Assembly: GCA_035772785.1 (NCBI GenBank)
Contig: JAOCPU010000006.1
Span: forward strand, 310,001-374,000
Direction: 5' to 3'
From: Phlebiopsis flavidoalba
Taxonomy: Eukaryota; Basidiomycota; Agaricomycetes; Polyporales; Phanerochaetaceae
DNA length: 64,000 nt
Both the position numbers and the translations under genes were made by a program. This document shows positions 1 to 13,479 of the stretch, piece after piece. Under the pieces are notes generated by a model. It had not been told where the DNA came from. It worked only from the letters and a program-made list of their open reading frames with translations, and did no database searches. Positions within the stretch are counted from its first letter, which is position 1; each line of letters starts with the position of its first letter.

Positions 1-311
1 TTCTCAGTTTCTTTCTGCCCTCATATTCCCCACTTCTTCTGCTTTTCTCGGTCCATCTCCTGCATCCATCCTGTCCATGGCATCTGTTTCGTGTTTTCCT
101 ATAGTCATCACTCTCCTTCGCCATTGTGCTATAGCTCCATCTGTTCTAGTACTCATTCTCATGTGGTCCCACCCCATGCACGCATCTTCTTTCGTCGCAC
201 GTCACATTTCGGGGATCGCGAGCAGACTTCCAACACTCACTCATATAATATACGATAGTTCATTCGGATGATACTCGGTGGACGCGGTGAACTGTGCTGT
301 GGGACTAACAA

Positions 312-1560
312 TCAAGTTCTTGTACAATTGGAATAGCATACTCCATTAAATAGTATCATCGCTTTTTGAAGCATGTCGTACGCTAGGTACCTAAAGCAAC
401 CGAATGCTACGATAATCGCTCCCGAGCCAAGCAGGCTTCCATGCACGTAATGCTTTGCACGGCGCCTCCGAAGGCGATGTCGCAGATGAATACTAGGAAC
501 ATGGTAAGGAGGTTACCAACGGAGGTGACATATAGGGCCCCATAGAGTCCCAAGAAGATCTAGAAAACAGAAGCCGTTCACGCCATCCTGCTTCACTATT
601 CGGTTTGGATAAAGATCTACCATCATACCAGCGTTGAACACGACACCGCTCAGGCTAATGCCGCAAAGGACAAGAACGTGGTAATGTCCGACGGAAGGCG
701 GAAGACCTCTAGGCCGAGGTAAGTGTAGGATTGGTATGGGTTATCCAGAGCAAAAGAAGCGTGCACAGGCCGATGGCGCTTGTGAGCGTATTAGCGTACA
801 GGCCGAAGGGGGGGGGGTAGACCATCTCCGGTTTGTCCAACGCATTAATCTCCGCATCTGTCGTCCTCATTGAGTATGGGTTCATAAGCGGGGTCGATGG
901 CAACCTCGAACGTAGCATCTGTTTGTGCTGGGAGCAAGGCGGCATACACTTTCTTGTTAGAGGACCTTGATAAATTCCGTATATGATAGACGCGATGAGG
1001 TAAGCATGTCACCCACAAGCGGCGACTTTGACTTCGAGTCCGTCGAGCCTGGTGTGGAGCTGCCTGTCCCTCTCTGGAGTAGTGCTGCCTGCTTATCCAT
1101 ATAGTTAGCCCGGACCGCATGGCAGCAGCCACGGTGGCAAGAACGACTGCGGCAGTTAGGCGACGCGGTAGTTCCCTCACTTCAGTCCGAAGAGTTTTTG
1201 ACCGTCAACAAATAAGCCAAGAACGCGTTCGTATTCCATAGTGCAGTGACATCGGACAGACCTGGCTATTTATCAGCCTCGTCCACGGAATCCGTTTCAA
1301 GATGTACGCACGGTGCTAGTGTGACGGCAATAAACCACACAGTGCTGGAAAAGCAACGGAGATAGCAATGATAGTCGACAGGCGAATGAAGCCCCATAGA
1401 GGGAAGGACAAGCGGCTTGTCGAAGCGGGTAGAAGATATATGCTCCGACATAGGCGGTAAAAAAATGGTGAACCCCTTAAATGAAACGCGGGGAATCGGG
1501 AGGAGGTGAGTGTAAGATATATAGCCAATGTATGGGGAATATTATCGCAAAGGCGGAGTG
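312..1560 (-). CDS. EamA/DMT-superfamily membrane transporter (frame-broken; 5' end uncertain)
   Basis: Multi-pass membrane protein of the drug/metabolite transporter (EamA) type, likely moving small metabolites; the substrate cannot be told. Read on the minus strand across several frames. A first EamA half holds LSDVTALWNTNAFLAYLLTV and then an Arg-rich turn with LTAAVVLATV. It is followed by GDMLTL...IIYGIYQVLYKK, an acidic loop (AYEPILNEDD) and PPFGLYANTLTSAIGLCTLL. The end of the second half reads GISLSGVVFNAGMM, LYGALYVTSVGNLLTMFLVF and AYDMLQKAM, then a stop at 312. This order, with the conserved VTSVGNLLT segment, matches basidiomycete EamA proteins as I know them. At least four frame changes are needed, one near a run of ten Gs at about 808. 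The N-terminus upstream of 1,560 could not be assigned; coding sequence may extend toward 2.1 kb. Confidence 0.72.
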
Positions 1561-2537
1561 CACAGATGTAGCTGTCGAAGCAATATCTTAGCGAGGCGCA
1601 TATCTACGCGAGTGGGGAAGAATTGGACTTACAATACAAAGTAAGGCTGTCGAAATCCGAGATCTGTTTGTACATACTGCGAATTGTGTCATCTAAATGA
1701 CGGAGATTGAATAATGAATGGATTGTTGCCATACTTGGGTCAATTCACTCTCGAGAACGAAGGCCCGACGAGGGCAAGGGCACAAAGAGCAAATCCGGCC
1801 CACTTTCCCCCCCTCCGATGGAGGTGTCGCTCGGTGTTGGATTTCCATGCTGAGATTGATTACGCGGCTGCTTGTAGGGGCTATGATGACGAGTCGTTCA
1901 TCTAGGAAGGTGGCGAACGGGGGGCTGTGTTCGTGTGCAGGACTGTGGACGCTGTGGGCGCCGTTCGCGAGAGAGGGAGGACTAGGCGTGCATGTACCGG
2001 AATGGCAATTCCACGTGGGATCAGAGCGGAGCGGCCGAGCTCAACCGTTCCGTCTTCGCCAGTTTCGTCGCCGACGTCTGTCACATCGCCTCGATATGCT
2101 AATCGCACACTATGCTAGCAGCCTCGCACGAGGCCCCTGTTTGACAGCCGCTTGCAGGGCACCAGCACTGTCCCTCACCGTCCGACCCTGATGCCTCCTC
2201 ATGGGCCACGCCCCACGACGCGCACCCATCACCATGCCCGTGCCGCGCAGGCGCAAATACCTTTCGGTTAGCTCGAGCATGAAAGTCCGGTCGTCTGTGA
2301 AGGGGGGGTCATGTGTGGTGGTTGTTCAGGGTCCGTCAGGTAGGCAGCGAAAGGGGCCGGATTTACATCATCTGCTCAAGAAACCCGGAAGCATAAGCAG
2401 GTATGTTGTTGACATCTGCCCATGGAGTACATGCCGCTCAGAACAAGAAATAGCGTCAGGGCTGAAAAGACCATGAATACTCTCTTCTCATGATTACAAC
2501 ATGCATGCTAGTCATAGACCATTTACCGGGCATACTC
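1561..2537. other. Unassigned stretch upstream of the EamA gene
   Basis: About 1 kb with only short overlapping open frames on both strands and no domain I recognise. It may contain the missing first exons of the EamA gene, which is transcribed leftward, and the 3' flank of the dihydrofolate reductase gene. Confidence 0.4.
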
Positions 2538-3212
<675 letters not shown>

Positions 3213-3433
3213 GGTGCTGGGAGAGATGCGCTCGCGGGACATGCGCGCTTATCCAAGTAAGGCCGCAAGAACACGTCCAGTCTCGTTTCAAGTAATCGTC
3301 ACTGAAGTAATCGATCCATTGATTATTCGTGAACTCCTGAAGGAGGTTTTATTTGCGCCAAAACCTATCTTGAAGGTATACAACAGACGCGAATGAACAG
3401 TGCAGAACATAAAAAACGCAGAGATTATGTCCA

Positions 3434-4854
3434 CTACTGCTTCTCTCTTGCGTCCATGGACTCTCTCTGATTAGTAGATTTTGCGGGCCACCCACGGCCG
3501 TACAAGAGAACACCTGGATTCAAAACATTGAGAGAGAACGTTGCAAACACGACCATCAAGCCGTCAAACCACGTCTACAGAGAGGTAGCGATTGATTGAT
3601 TGAGAGAGTCGTCATGGCAAGTAGACGCACTAAAGTAGACGCTCTGTCCTCAGGATGGCTCCTTCCCACCCGTCACCGAGTTCGGCGACACGATAAATAG
3701 CTCTATGTGTTTCATGAGTTACTATGTTGAACCTGAATGACAGTGCAATGGACCGACCGAATGAGAAGGAAACCGGTGCTGAGGATCAAGCCCGCCGTCA
3801 TTAGCTGTAGTCGCCGATCCCATGAACGCCTGTAGGGGCTATCAACAGCTTTGCTGCGAACGGGCCGGTTCTTGAAGAAATGATGAAAGTAACCTATTGC
3901 TAGCCAGCTGAATACAAGCATGGCAACTGTAAAATATCGATAAATATCAAGGTGTAACAAATGAAACATAGCGAGCGCACCAAGCTGAAAGACGATGCCC
4001 GCTAGCATGATATGAGCACCCTATATGAGGGATTAGATTATCTCCAGCCGACTAGAATCTTGGACTTGCCCGCTTTTTTCTCCTGACAATGTATTTGCAC
4101 TAGCAGCGACGCCCCCACCGAGACCCTTGAATGACCAGTGCAATTATATCCTTTATATTATGTATGATGCATGAGTAATGGGACGAAAAGTCGACACGAC
4201 GCCTCACACATGAGATGAATATTATCGAATCTACACTCGCACATCAATGATAAATAGTATGCACGTATGGTGTGTACTTACACCATCGAGGAGTTAACCT
4301 GCTGTACTCAACACCCAACGTTTCGGTCATGCGAGTGAAGATGATGAAAATAGCGGCTAGAAGAGGAGTAGGAGCTATGATCGTAGCAACAATTCTATAC
4401 GAGCCTATGAGTAGGGTATTCTGGGCGGTCGTATGACCTCACTCACTGCATCGTGAAGGGCGTAATGCGCGGTCACGTTTATACTAGACCAGAGCGCGGC
4501 CGGCCCCAACCTACAAGCTCGCCCCCTCCGGACAAGCAGGCGGTAGGTATCAGCCACCACAGACGATACCAAAGGGCTGTTGAGACGTGTAGGACTTGGC
4601 CTTGAGGTTAGATGCCACCTATCGCCGTGAGAAAATGTGGAATGCTTACAGGTGGATATGCCAAATAATACGATCATGGTAATACAGACCCATTGCGTGG
4701 ACCCTCTGGGTACATAGCTGTACGGCGAAATGTCCTTTATATCTCTGTTTAGGGATAGGCGACGGGGTAAGAGAGGCTAGGGAGATGGCAGAAAGGTCAA
4801 TGGAGAGCGATCGCCGGCGCAAGGACCCCCCGGCAAGAACTCACTTGCAGACAT
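3434..4854 (-). CDS. RTA1-like membrane protein 1
   Basis: Member of the fungal RTA1/RSB1 family: seven-helix plasma-membrane proteins linked to resistance to toxic compounds and lipid export. Minus-strand exons read in order are a start at 4854 (MSASEF), SPYSYVPRGSTQWVCIT plus a first helix, LWWLIPTACLSGGGELVGWG, VATIIAPTPLLAAIFI, GVEYSRLTPRW, LVIQGLGGGVAASA, HIMLAGIVFQLGALAMF, FKNRPVR, LQLMTAGLILSTGFLLIRS, IYRVAELGDGWEG, ATFSLNVLNPGVLLYGRGW, and a stop at 3434. These are the RTA1 signature blocks in the correct order. The exons are separated by short introns and a few out-of-frame joins. It lies on the opposite strand to the other two family members in the window and is more diverged from them than they are from each other. 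Confidence 0.88.
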
Positions 4855-7800
4855 GGTGGAGGGGGCGGTACAAAGTATCTTAATCTGCAAAACGGTATTG
4901 GCGGTAGTGAGACCGGGTAGAAGGAGGAGATTTTCCGGACTCGGAGGACCCCTGTGACTATATAGCAGAGCCTGTTGGGCGTCACAGAGATATCATCGGT
5001 GGTTCTGAGTTGCAAGAATTCGAGATACCTCTACAGCATCGAATTGAATCATAATATACATTCATCTCATCCCCGAACATGACCTATACTCCCTTGCCTG
5101 CGCACTATCATTACGGCACTTTAGCTCATAGCGGCCCAGATTTCTCAGACCGTCGTCGCACGAGGATAGGACATGCCTGGCATAGATATACGGTTTTAGG
5201 TTTATACGTTTTATATAATGATACGACCGACTCACTTTAGAGGGCATTAAGCTCAAGCTATAGCGATAGCCCAGTCTACGGGCCGCCGTGCTGACACGTG
5301 ATGATTTGAGGATTGAACGTGGACAGACAGATAGTTTGTGGTGCCAGTGTGGCAATCAACTGATCATCCGGGGGTGCAAATTGTACAGAAATGGGTTATA
5401 GAGAACCAAAGACACGCTTTGGCTGCCACGTTCAGAACTTGACCACAGTGATTCGATCAACAGGAACCGTGATATCGATGTGACGTTGCGCATGCAACTC
5501 GCCTTGAATATGCAAATCAATCATTGATCAATGAAGGACTAGATGCGAGTGGGATGACAGGAAGTGTCGCATACTTTAAAAATACCACCCTCAGTATTGT
5601 TTGCGGACGTCATGTGAGGCCATCCAGGAGCAAAATGACACGATAAGGACAAGAAGGAATATTGCAGCGACACTCACTTGTTGTTCCGTGTTCCATGTCT
5701 TCGCGGGGGTTCAGAGCGGCGGCCGTAGAACAGCATCGCGCTTGTCCATCGTGACGTTCTTCATTGATGACACCTTCAAGTTATTAGGCTAGGCTAGGTA
5801 GATAAGGCTACCGCCACACATCAAGTATACACCAGCTGCGAGACTCAACTCGATGACACATAATGGGCCCCGTCGGCCGCCGTGACTTGACTGTGGAAAG
5901 CTCCTAGCACTTCTTGTCCGATGATACGCAGTGAAAAAGCGTATACAACCTTATCTTTAACTGCGCGTCCAGGACAGAACGGCGTGATACGCGAATGTGC
6001 CTTGTCCAGGACTCCTGGCGAGTGGAACATACCGAGACCGGTCCACGAGGTCTTGAGTCTGAGGCCCAAGGCCTAAGGCCTGAAAGGTGGTGAAGACTGG
6101 TGTTCATACGATATCAGTCATTATTTCTGTTGATTAGACACACGATGTCTAGCAGGTCGGTGAATACCGTGAGCGATTGAATTTAGCTTGGATTGTTAGA
6201 GGAACCCACGTGAAGAACCGACACTGGCTCGTTGAGTGTTGTCCACAGGGAAATGGCTTTTCGAGTCCATGTCCAGGGGTTGTAAAAACGCCGCCAATTG
6301 TCGCAGTAACCGCAGCTCAGCTACTTCGTGTGTCGGCTAAAACGGCCATCTTCGTTTTGTCACGCCCAGGAATTGTAAGTCTGTCAAGATCAGTTGGATG
6401 CAGAAAATTTCCGTGGATTTCTCTCGACCGGGGTAAAAAAGATATGGAGCATGCAAGCAGAAGTGGGAGATGCGAATTGTGATATTCGAGCAGATGGCGA
6501 TGCGGATGATGGCTGAGCTTGTTCCCCGATCCTGTGAGGCCAACAAGAGAAGTTGTTGAGTTAGAAATGGTTGAAGACCCGGGCGACACCGGGAGGAGTT
6601 CAAGGAGTTTCAGCTTGTTGACAATGGTTGCTCTCTGTTGGAGCGAAGATCAACTAAAACATGGCGCCTGTGGCATTTATTGTGGTGTGTAAAGCGTGAG
6701 CCTCGACAGGTGTCCCACCCGATAATGGGCATTAATATAGTAGGAAGTACCTAGAGTCGTTTGCCACTGCGACATTGCGGAGATCGTGGTGTTGTGGGAA
6801 ATAGCTGAGGCGCGCCGATCGAGCCGGTGCCCCGGTGTGCTGACGCGCATGGTCCAACTTGCAGTTTCGCCTGGTGGAGTTCAGGAAGTCTTCGACAACC
6901 ACCACCACTACCAAGCAGTGTTGAACGTGCCTCGGCCAGGTCACCATGACTAGACTCAGCCCTCAAGGTCTCCAAGAGCGCCATTGCCGGCAGCGCAGCT
7001 TTAACTTGCGGTTTTATTATACGACGGAGGATCGCTCATATCGGATGGTGAGAGGACGACTGTATAGGCCACGGCCAGCATGGGCTGTGGAACTCAGACA
7101 GACCAGGAGATTCTTCGCACACAACGTCCCCGGATAGCCCTCTGATAGCTCTTCGTTTTCGTGCGGAAAAACTTTCCCTCGGAAGTCACCGTCGGTGGGA
7201 GGATGGAACAAATATATCCACGGAGATCTAGCGGCTGGGTTGTGGCAATTTGTTCACAAGAGTGAGTCGTCGCTCTTGCCGTTTCCATCCAGCCTGCGAG
7301 GTCGCTCAAGACTCTCCGCTCCTTCGTCTGGATTCCGTGCTGCGGCCACGGTTGCCGGTCACTCGGCGACATGGTCTCGGTATGTCTTCACGAGCTAATT
7401 GAGCACAAGTTGGGCTCTCTCACTCGTCCACGGAGCTGCTGGTCAATCTTCCCGCAGCTTAACAAATCTTGTAAACCTTGACTCCGCACGAATGAATTGC
7501 TTCTTGTTTCAGATGAGTCCGCACATGCCATCCCAAAGTCTGGGGGCCACCGGTAAACTTGGACAAGGTGCGTCGTCGCAACTTTCTTGAACAGGTGCGA
7601 CTCTTAGGAGGTGCTCGCGACCATCCTCACTGGCAAGATCCCGTAGACTCCACGGATACGGCCAATACCAGTGTCTTGCGACTGGATTTTGTCTTCACTT
7701 GAAGAAACACATTGCTCTGTCACTCCGTCCGTTGACCGTGACGAATTCGGTCGCGTCACGTGGCGTTATCTACCGGACGGAGGACCTCTTCCATGTCGAT

Positions 7801-8500
7801 TGCTTAACCTTTGAGCACTCGGTTGAGAAAGCCAAGGACGTTTGCAATGCATGCGTCGGTGCTGTATGTCCAAGCCCCTCGGAAGACATGGGTACCGGCA
7901 TCTGGAGCGTATGTTAGCAGGACTTCGGTGTGCCCAAGTCCTGCTTGTATCCGTTTCAATGCCATACCTAAGGTCCCAAGTTTATCAGATGAAACGCAAA
8001 AAAAGTTGACCACCGCAGAACGAACGTCACCACCAGGTATGCTGCAAAGCCGCGGCCCGCGACACTATGGTCTCAAGGTATGTGATGGACCGTGATTTGG
8101 CCGAACTCCCTCTACCAGCCAAGACATGTTTCTCCATAGTCCTTGGCGCAACGAGACGACGAACCCCCAGGCTAAACACATTGTCTTGGATATGCAGGGT
8201 ACGTGGAGTAAATTTACTGTTTCTTCATGGTTAGCCTCGAAAACTCGGCGCGGAGAAAGAAACGCCACAGCAAGCAACGATCGAGGTACAAGGCGGCCGC
8301 GACAGCATTCGCGTTGTATACGTACAAGTTGGCCAATGGCGAACGCCTATCATCGCGCCGTCGATGATTTCGCAAATCTACACCTATGCCCATGTGCCCA
8401 GATCCAAAGCCTATTTTGGTGTCTTCCCCTCTTGCATCAATTCTGCTCCAAAATGGACGAGGGTACTTGGGCAGACGCGAAATAAAGCTTCAACTTACCG
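4855..8500. other. Gene-poor stretch with short, unassignable frames
   Basis: About 3.6 kb where I find no supported gene. Weak signals: a hydrophobic segment on the minus strand near 5,650 (VAAIFLLVLIVSFCSW); short minus-strand frames at 5,850-6,100 and 6,320-6,600; a minus-strand GT-rich patch near 6,900 that loosely resembles the patch in repeat copy B near 23,490. It may be the decayed remainder of repeat copy A, but I could not align it convincingly. Confidence 0.4.
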
Positions 8501-8549
8501 GATCATAGCCTCCCGACCCACACCCATCTGCTGGGAGTTCCTCTCCTGG

Positions 8550-9860
8550 TCCATGCCAGGACGGCTTCACGCTCATCTAGCTCACGCCATGCCTCCCATT
8601 CGTCGGGCTGAGTCTTCTCTCATCGTACGAGACAAACCGTCTTCAACGAGCAACAGGCGTTTTCTTCGTACGACGACGAGGGTATGGCCGACCCGTATGA
8701 CGTGTATCTCTTCTGGCCTTCAAGGACACCGCATGTCTTGATACCGACGAGGGGTTGTTAGCGGAGGATATGCTATCAGAAGTACGTGGCCAGTGTTCAA
8801 CTTGGCAAGTGCTCCTGTCAGTACTGATCTCGGGGCCTATCCCTAGGCGTCATCTTCGACAGGTACTTCTCCCATCAGCATGAGCGCGACGACACGCTGA
8901 GCCCAGTTGCCAAGCACCCTTCGACCCCAAGGCGGTACGGGAGAGACATCACAACATGCTCACGAAGCAGACCACCCCAGCATCTTAGCAGATCCCGCCG
9001 AAGTAAACCATGACGCCTCCGACAATGATACACCCAGTACCCTGGGTCTTGCGGGGTACAGCAAAACTCTTCACGGCTGGTTTGGTTCAGACGGTGCGTG
9101 CTTGTCGATAGGATACCAGGCTCGTTACTGAGGCTTGCGTGCTGCAGTCACGGCAGGTGACGCAGCAACTTGATGGTGCGATTCAAACCTTCCGGCGCGC
9201 ATTTAGTTGGTCAAGGTGGTTCGGTAGGCAGTCTTGATTATTCATGTCTTGACAATATCCCCAACTTGCTGGTCTTGTGGGTTCGGTACATCGCACTCCT
9301 TTTTTGTTTAATCCCGATACACACATCTTGTTCGCTCGTCGTCTTCATCAGTCTTGCTGTTCTCGTCGCTATTGCTGTCCTTGTATATTCTTTCTCGTTC
9401 TTGTTCTCGCTGTCTTCACTGTTCACCCATGATGATATAATCACTCTTTGCTCTATAATCTCGCTGTCACTCAGAAAAACTACCTCGCAATGCACTTAAC
9501 ATTGAGCCACTGATTTCTTGCTATTCGTTCTTGAGTTTGTTGCATGGCTTGTTCTTGATCAGACGTCGTATCTTCCTCGAACACTTGAAATCAACTTGAA
9601 GCTTGTGTCTTGGGACTTGATCTTGCGTTCTAGCATCGGTTAAAGCAGACGGCAGCACACCAGGCCAGTTTGTTTGAAGAGGTTGCAGACTGCTATTCGC
9701 AGGTCGAGTTCGGGTGGCAAAAAAGTGTGCCAAGGAGGGACGCGGGACGCGTCCCGAAGTCCTTGCGACGAGGCGGCCTGCCCTAAATCCTTCGCGTCTA
9801 GCATGAGGCGCGCGTAACCGCCGGTACCAGCGCAAGCGTTCTCGCAATACGATCCCTCGA
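8550..9860 (-). repeat. Dispersed repeat family, copy A (inverted relative to copy B)
   Basis: Read on the minus strand, this segment matches 20,640-21,800 on the plus strand in order. A shared TTTAGGGCAGG block lies near 9,780 and 20,690. An AAGCCAGCCGTGAAGA-like block lies near 9,080 and 21,330, followed in both by GACATTGGGTG/TACTGGGTG. A TGAAGGCCAGAAGAGATACACG-like block near 8,730 pairs with TGAATGGCCAAAAAGG near 21,690, and a GTTGAAGACGG-like block follows in both. The copies differ at many bases and indels. No terminal repeats, integrase or reverse transcriptase motif could be recognised, so its class is unknown. Confidence 0.6.
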
Positions 9861-10380
9861 GTCAAAATTCCTCTGCTCTGCCGCTGTGTGGGACCCATCA
9901 AGCCAAAGGGCTAGTGATTGAGAAGCTGACAATGACAACTTTTGTTACTCCCGAATAGGAAGGAGAGACCCGATAGAGATTCCGATTAGTGCAGCTAGCG
10001 TCTGCGCGCTGAAGCAATATATACAAACGTCCTGAAGTTGTCTAGTGTGACAGAATGAAATGAAGAGGGAGGAGGTTGGGGAGTGTCTGTAGAGCATGCG
10101 AGTAAGAGGATCAGTCGAACATCAACGCAGAAAGATATGATCGCGGGCACGACCCAGCCCAGAACGATTCCGCCACCCCGGCTTCACGGTCATGGCCGAG
10201 GAGAGTGTGGCGCGCTCAGCCTCTGTGTAATCGTCGCCGTCAAGCAGCGGCAGCCGCAGGCTTCCAGGAACCACATATGCTTCTTGATAGCGTGCACGAC
10301 TGTGGTACCCCCCCAACACGTTTGCCTTGGTAGCGCGTTACGCGCCCCTCGCGGGTTGACGCCATGCCGTGTCTGCTAGA
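9861..10380. other. Intergenic stretch, no feature recognised
   Basis: About 500 bases between repeat copy A and the end of the GT31 gene. It contains a purine-rich tract (GAAGAGGGAGGAGG near 10,060) and short frames on both strands without family resemblance. Confidence 0.4.
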
Positions 10381-12480
10381 CTAGCATTTACTAGGAGTCC
10401 GTCTGCGTTTAGCCAGAGCATGTTCAGGAAAGATGCAGACACGGTCAACACCTACGTTTAGTAAGTCGAGACATATCCGAGCCGCCTTCAACGAGAGCTT
10501 CGACAGTATAGTTCTCAGCGGCCCCAGATCGGGGGAACTGGAGGGGAATATGGACATGGAACGTCGTGACGGTGGAGCGGACCCAGGCCCGGTGGCGTGA
10601 CACTACGGGGACCGAATACCTCCACGTATTCGTTAGGGTCTGCCTGAGCAGTAAGAGTCAAAGGGCTTTTTTTAGCCTTTTTCCACCGTTCGAGATCGCA
10701 CCATGATCTCCTTCTGTATACGCTCCCGTTCTGAGGGGCCAAACAGAAATCCTCGAGCATAACTATACACAAAGGAGATGAGCATCCAACATAGAACGCA
10801 TATACGGGTTACTTACACAGTTCCGGACTTCCGGATGGTCCGTATATCCAGCATCGCTCTCTGACCCATCGTACATCTTGTGCCCGAGGATGCCACTTGA
10901 TCCAGAATGCGGTTTTCTGATCCTCTGCACCGACTACCAGTTCGCGCACCGTAGGGTCGCTCGCAACATAGTCGACAAGACTGTGACTGAGTGCATACAA
11001 CTCGCCGGCCATATAAACCTACTTTTTCACCAAGTAGCACCCCAATAAATCATCGGATCATCATTTGGCGAATGTCTATATACGAGCGTTTGATTGGCCA
11101 GGAGTTGCGGGCAGCGCGCGACGAGCTGCGGAGGCGGGGTGTTGTGTAACTGACGTGGAAGGGGCCCGCCATGCAACTCCACGCGTAAATGTGCTTCCAG
11201 CTCGGCCAGCATGACAAATGAGTCGTCGTCAGCTTTGATCACAAAGTCGGGCCGAAAACCCATGGCTTGGGTCTACCCGTACCACGGCTTCTGCATGTGT
11301 GAAGACAGGATCGTGAGGGGCAAGGCGAGGGGCAGGGACTGTCCGGTTGACGTAGGAGAGATTATGCGGCACCGAGGTATAGTTGTCGAAGTACAGCGGT
11401 GGGAACCCATGCTCCGGTGGCCGCCCACTGGAAGTATGCTTGTGTCTTGCCATAGTTCATATTCTCCTTGATCGGGAGAATGACAATATCGTTGTATGCT
11501 ATGGAAGATGAGAAGTCAGCCTCGAAGACAAGCCTGAAGTACTCACTCTCCATCTCGAGCTGAACCCTGCGCTCCCATTCCTTGCGCGGTTTTCCCATGA
11601 TGAACCGCACAACTGTTCGCGATGTGGCCAACACCTCCGTCCCCCACTCCCGCTCCGTTCCGACTTCCGAGGATGGCTAGCATATGTAGAGCGAATGAGC
11701 ATCCTCCTCTCGACGCCGGTGTCCATGCTGAAGACGCCGACAAAAACTCCGGCCGGGGACAAAGTCTCCAGGTTGTCTGGAGGGAATACCTGAGGGGCGA
11801 AAAGTACCGTTCGGTGGACGAGATCGGGGAAAGAGTCGTATGGTCCGAGATAGGGGATGGTGGAGGCTCGGTCGAAAAAGTTTGGTATCGTGCAGTAACC
11901 ACGCCATGGTAGCTTGGGTTGCTTGTCGGGATTGCAAAGGTTATATGATGAGATGAGTTAAAGAGATTGCGAAAGCGGTCAATAAAAAAGCAAGGTGAAT
12001 AACTGGGCATGAACCGTTCAGGACATGTGGCCATAAAACAGCAGAAGGGATACGCACTATAGTTAGTGGGGTCCTCGGAATGAAAGGCAATATGTAGTGC
12101 CATGAAAGCCCATCTTCCAGGGGTCCCGTATTCCAACACGCTCCTCTCCGTCGTCGCCTGGACGGTCCACCTGTCCACCACCGGGGACTGCACTTGTTCA
12201 ATGAGGAAGCTGCGACGGTGCGAGTCAGGGAGTAGCCGTGACTCGAGCTCATTTTCTTCCTCTGTGTCCGAGGAACAGGTCGACCAGGGTCGTCCTGCAT
12301 GTAACGGCGACGCCCGTGCGCGAGGGCATGGGTGTAGCCGTCGCAGTAGAAGAATACTGAGGGGTTGGATCTGTTCGTCCAGCGGGACAAGAGTACATCA
12401 GAGCAGGCTTGGTATGCGCAGAGGTTCCTGTCGGCCAAGTTCGCATTCATCTCCGTAGGACGAAGAGGACGAGGAGGCAT
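10381..12480 (-). CDS. GT31 family (galactosyltransferase-type) glycosyltransferase
   Basis: Probable Golgi type II enzyme adding a hexose (family GT31, beta-1,3-galactosyltransferase fold) to glycans; the acceptor is unknown. Minus-strand reading: a start at 12480 (MPPRPLRPTEMNANLADRNL); an acidic block STCSSDTEEENELESRLLP; SVLEYGTPGRWAFM; GVFVGVFSMDTGVERRMLIR with RSTYASHP; VRFIMGKPRKEWERRVQLEM; NDIVILPIKENMNYGKT; FRPDFVIKADDDSFV, which carries the metal/nucleotide-sugar-binding DDD; DPMIYWG; MAGELYALSHSLVDYVASD; and a tail with LTLTAQADPNEYV. The order and the DDD motif are typical of the family. Introns are short and several frame breaks occur (near 11,620, 11,270 and 11,040). The true stop may lie between 10,381 and 10,500. 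Confidence 0.86.
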
Positions 12481-13479
12481 AGAAGGGGGTACGGTTGGCA
12501 ATGGCTGCGAGTCGCATCGGCACTGTCCGCATTGTGTTCGGTCCCGGCAAGCATCGCTTGTAGTCCGTCTAGCCTGAATGGCCGGTCTTGAATAGGGGAT
12601 GGTCATTGAGAAAAGCTCATCGCCCAAGGGGGAGAGACGTGGCTGAGAGGATGCCGGCCTGCGGTGAGACCGAGCGGGGCGGCGGAAAGAGGGCAATGTT
12701 GGTATGTGGGATTAGGGAGAGCCAGGAGAGGACTGTTGGTAAGAAGAAGTGAAGGAGGGTGGTGGAAATAAGAAGGCGACGAAGGCGCGACGGGGGCTGT
12801 GATCTACCCTTGCTGAGACGCTTGATAATATATATAGATCGAGAGCGATGACCCTCCAGCGAAACACTGAGCTTTACACCACCTGTCACACCGTCACGCC
12901 CTTCTCCGCATCACCTGCTGATCGTCCCTGGGCCCACGACTACGGAGAGCCGACGGGCACAGGAGTCGCGGTTCAAGAATCGCAAAACTGTTTCATTCTG
13001 AGCCACCTGCCATCCTCGGAAAGCGCAGCAATTTTATACATCTCGCTCCCACTGCGCTGATGCACGCTGTTCAAAACTACTTCCGTGTGACACTAGTCAC
13101 AGCCTTACTTTTGGCAAGTGTAGTAAAGCTACATACATTTTTCGCCCATTCAGGGGCATGTCGTTGTTCCCACTGTACGAAAAGCGCAAGACCCTTCACT
13201 GTGCAGCGTGTGTACCGAGAGATTATAGCTGAGTCTCTTCCTGAAATCCTCCACTCGCTTTCGTCGTCAAGCAATACATTCATCGTCCGGGCCTTCTATG
13301 GCCGAGCGGCGAGAGGCGCTTGCACAGTCATAGTCATCTGTCACCTTGGGTCGCGGTATGACCGCGACATGAGCCTCGGGGTGGCGGGCTGCGGTGCTCA
13401 CGTTATGTATACAGATACGAGCAATGTATAGTTTCAAATGAGTGTCGATTACCGATATAAACATTCCAGAATTCCCATT
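12481..13479. other. Intergenic: GT31 promoter side and 3' flank of the glutathione transferase gene
   Basis: Both flanking genes run leftward. The stretch just above 12,480 is the likely upstream region of the GT31 gene, with a TATATATA-like run near 12,830. I see no supported gene between 12,900 and 13,450. Confidence 0.4.

Noticed and set aside
9170..9499. Hydrophobic 109-codon plus-strand frame as a membrane protein
   Set aside because: It lies antisense within repeat copy A and consists of T-rich low-complexity sequence (TTCTCG/CTTGTT repeats); no family resemblance.
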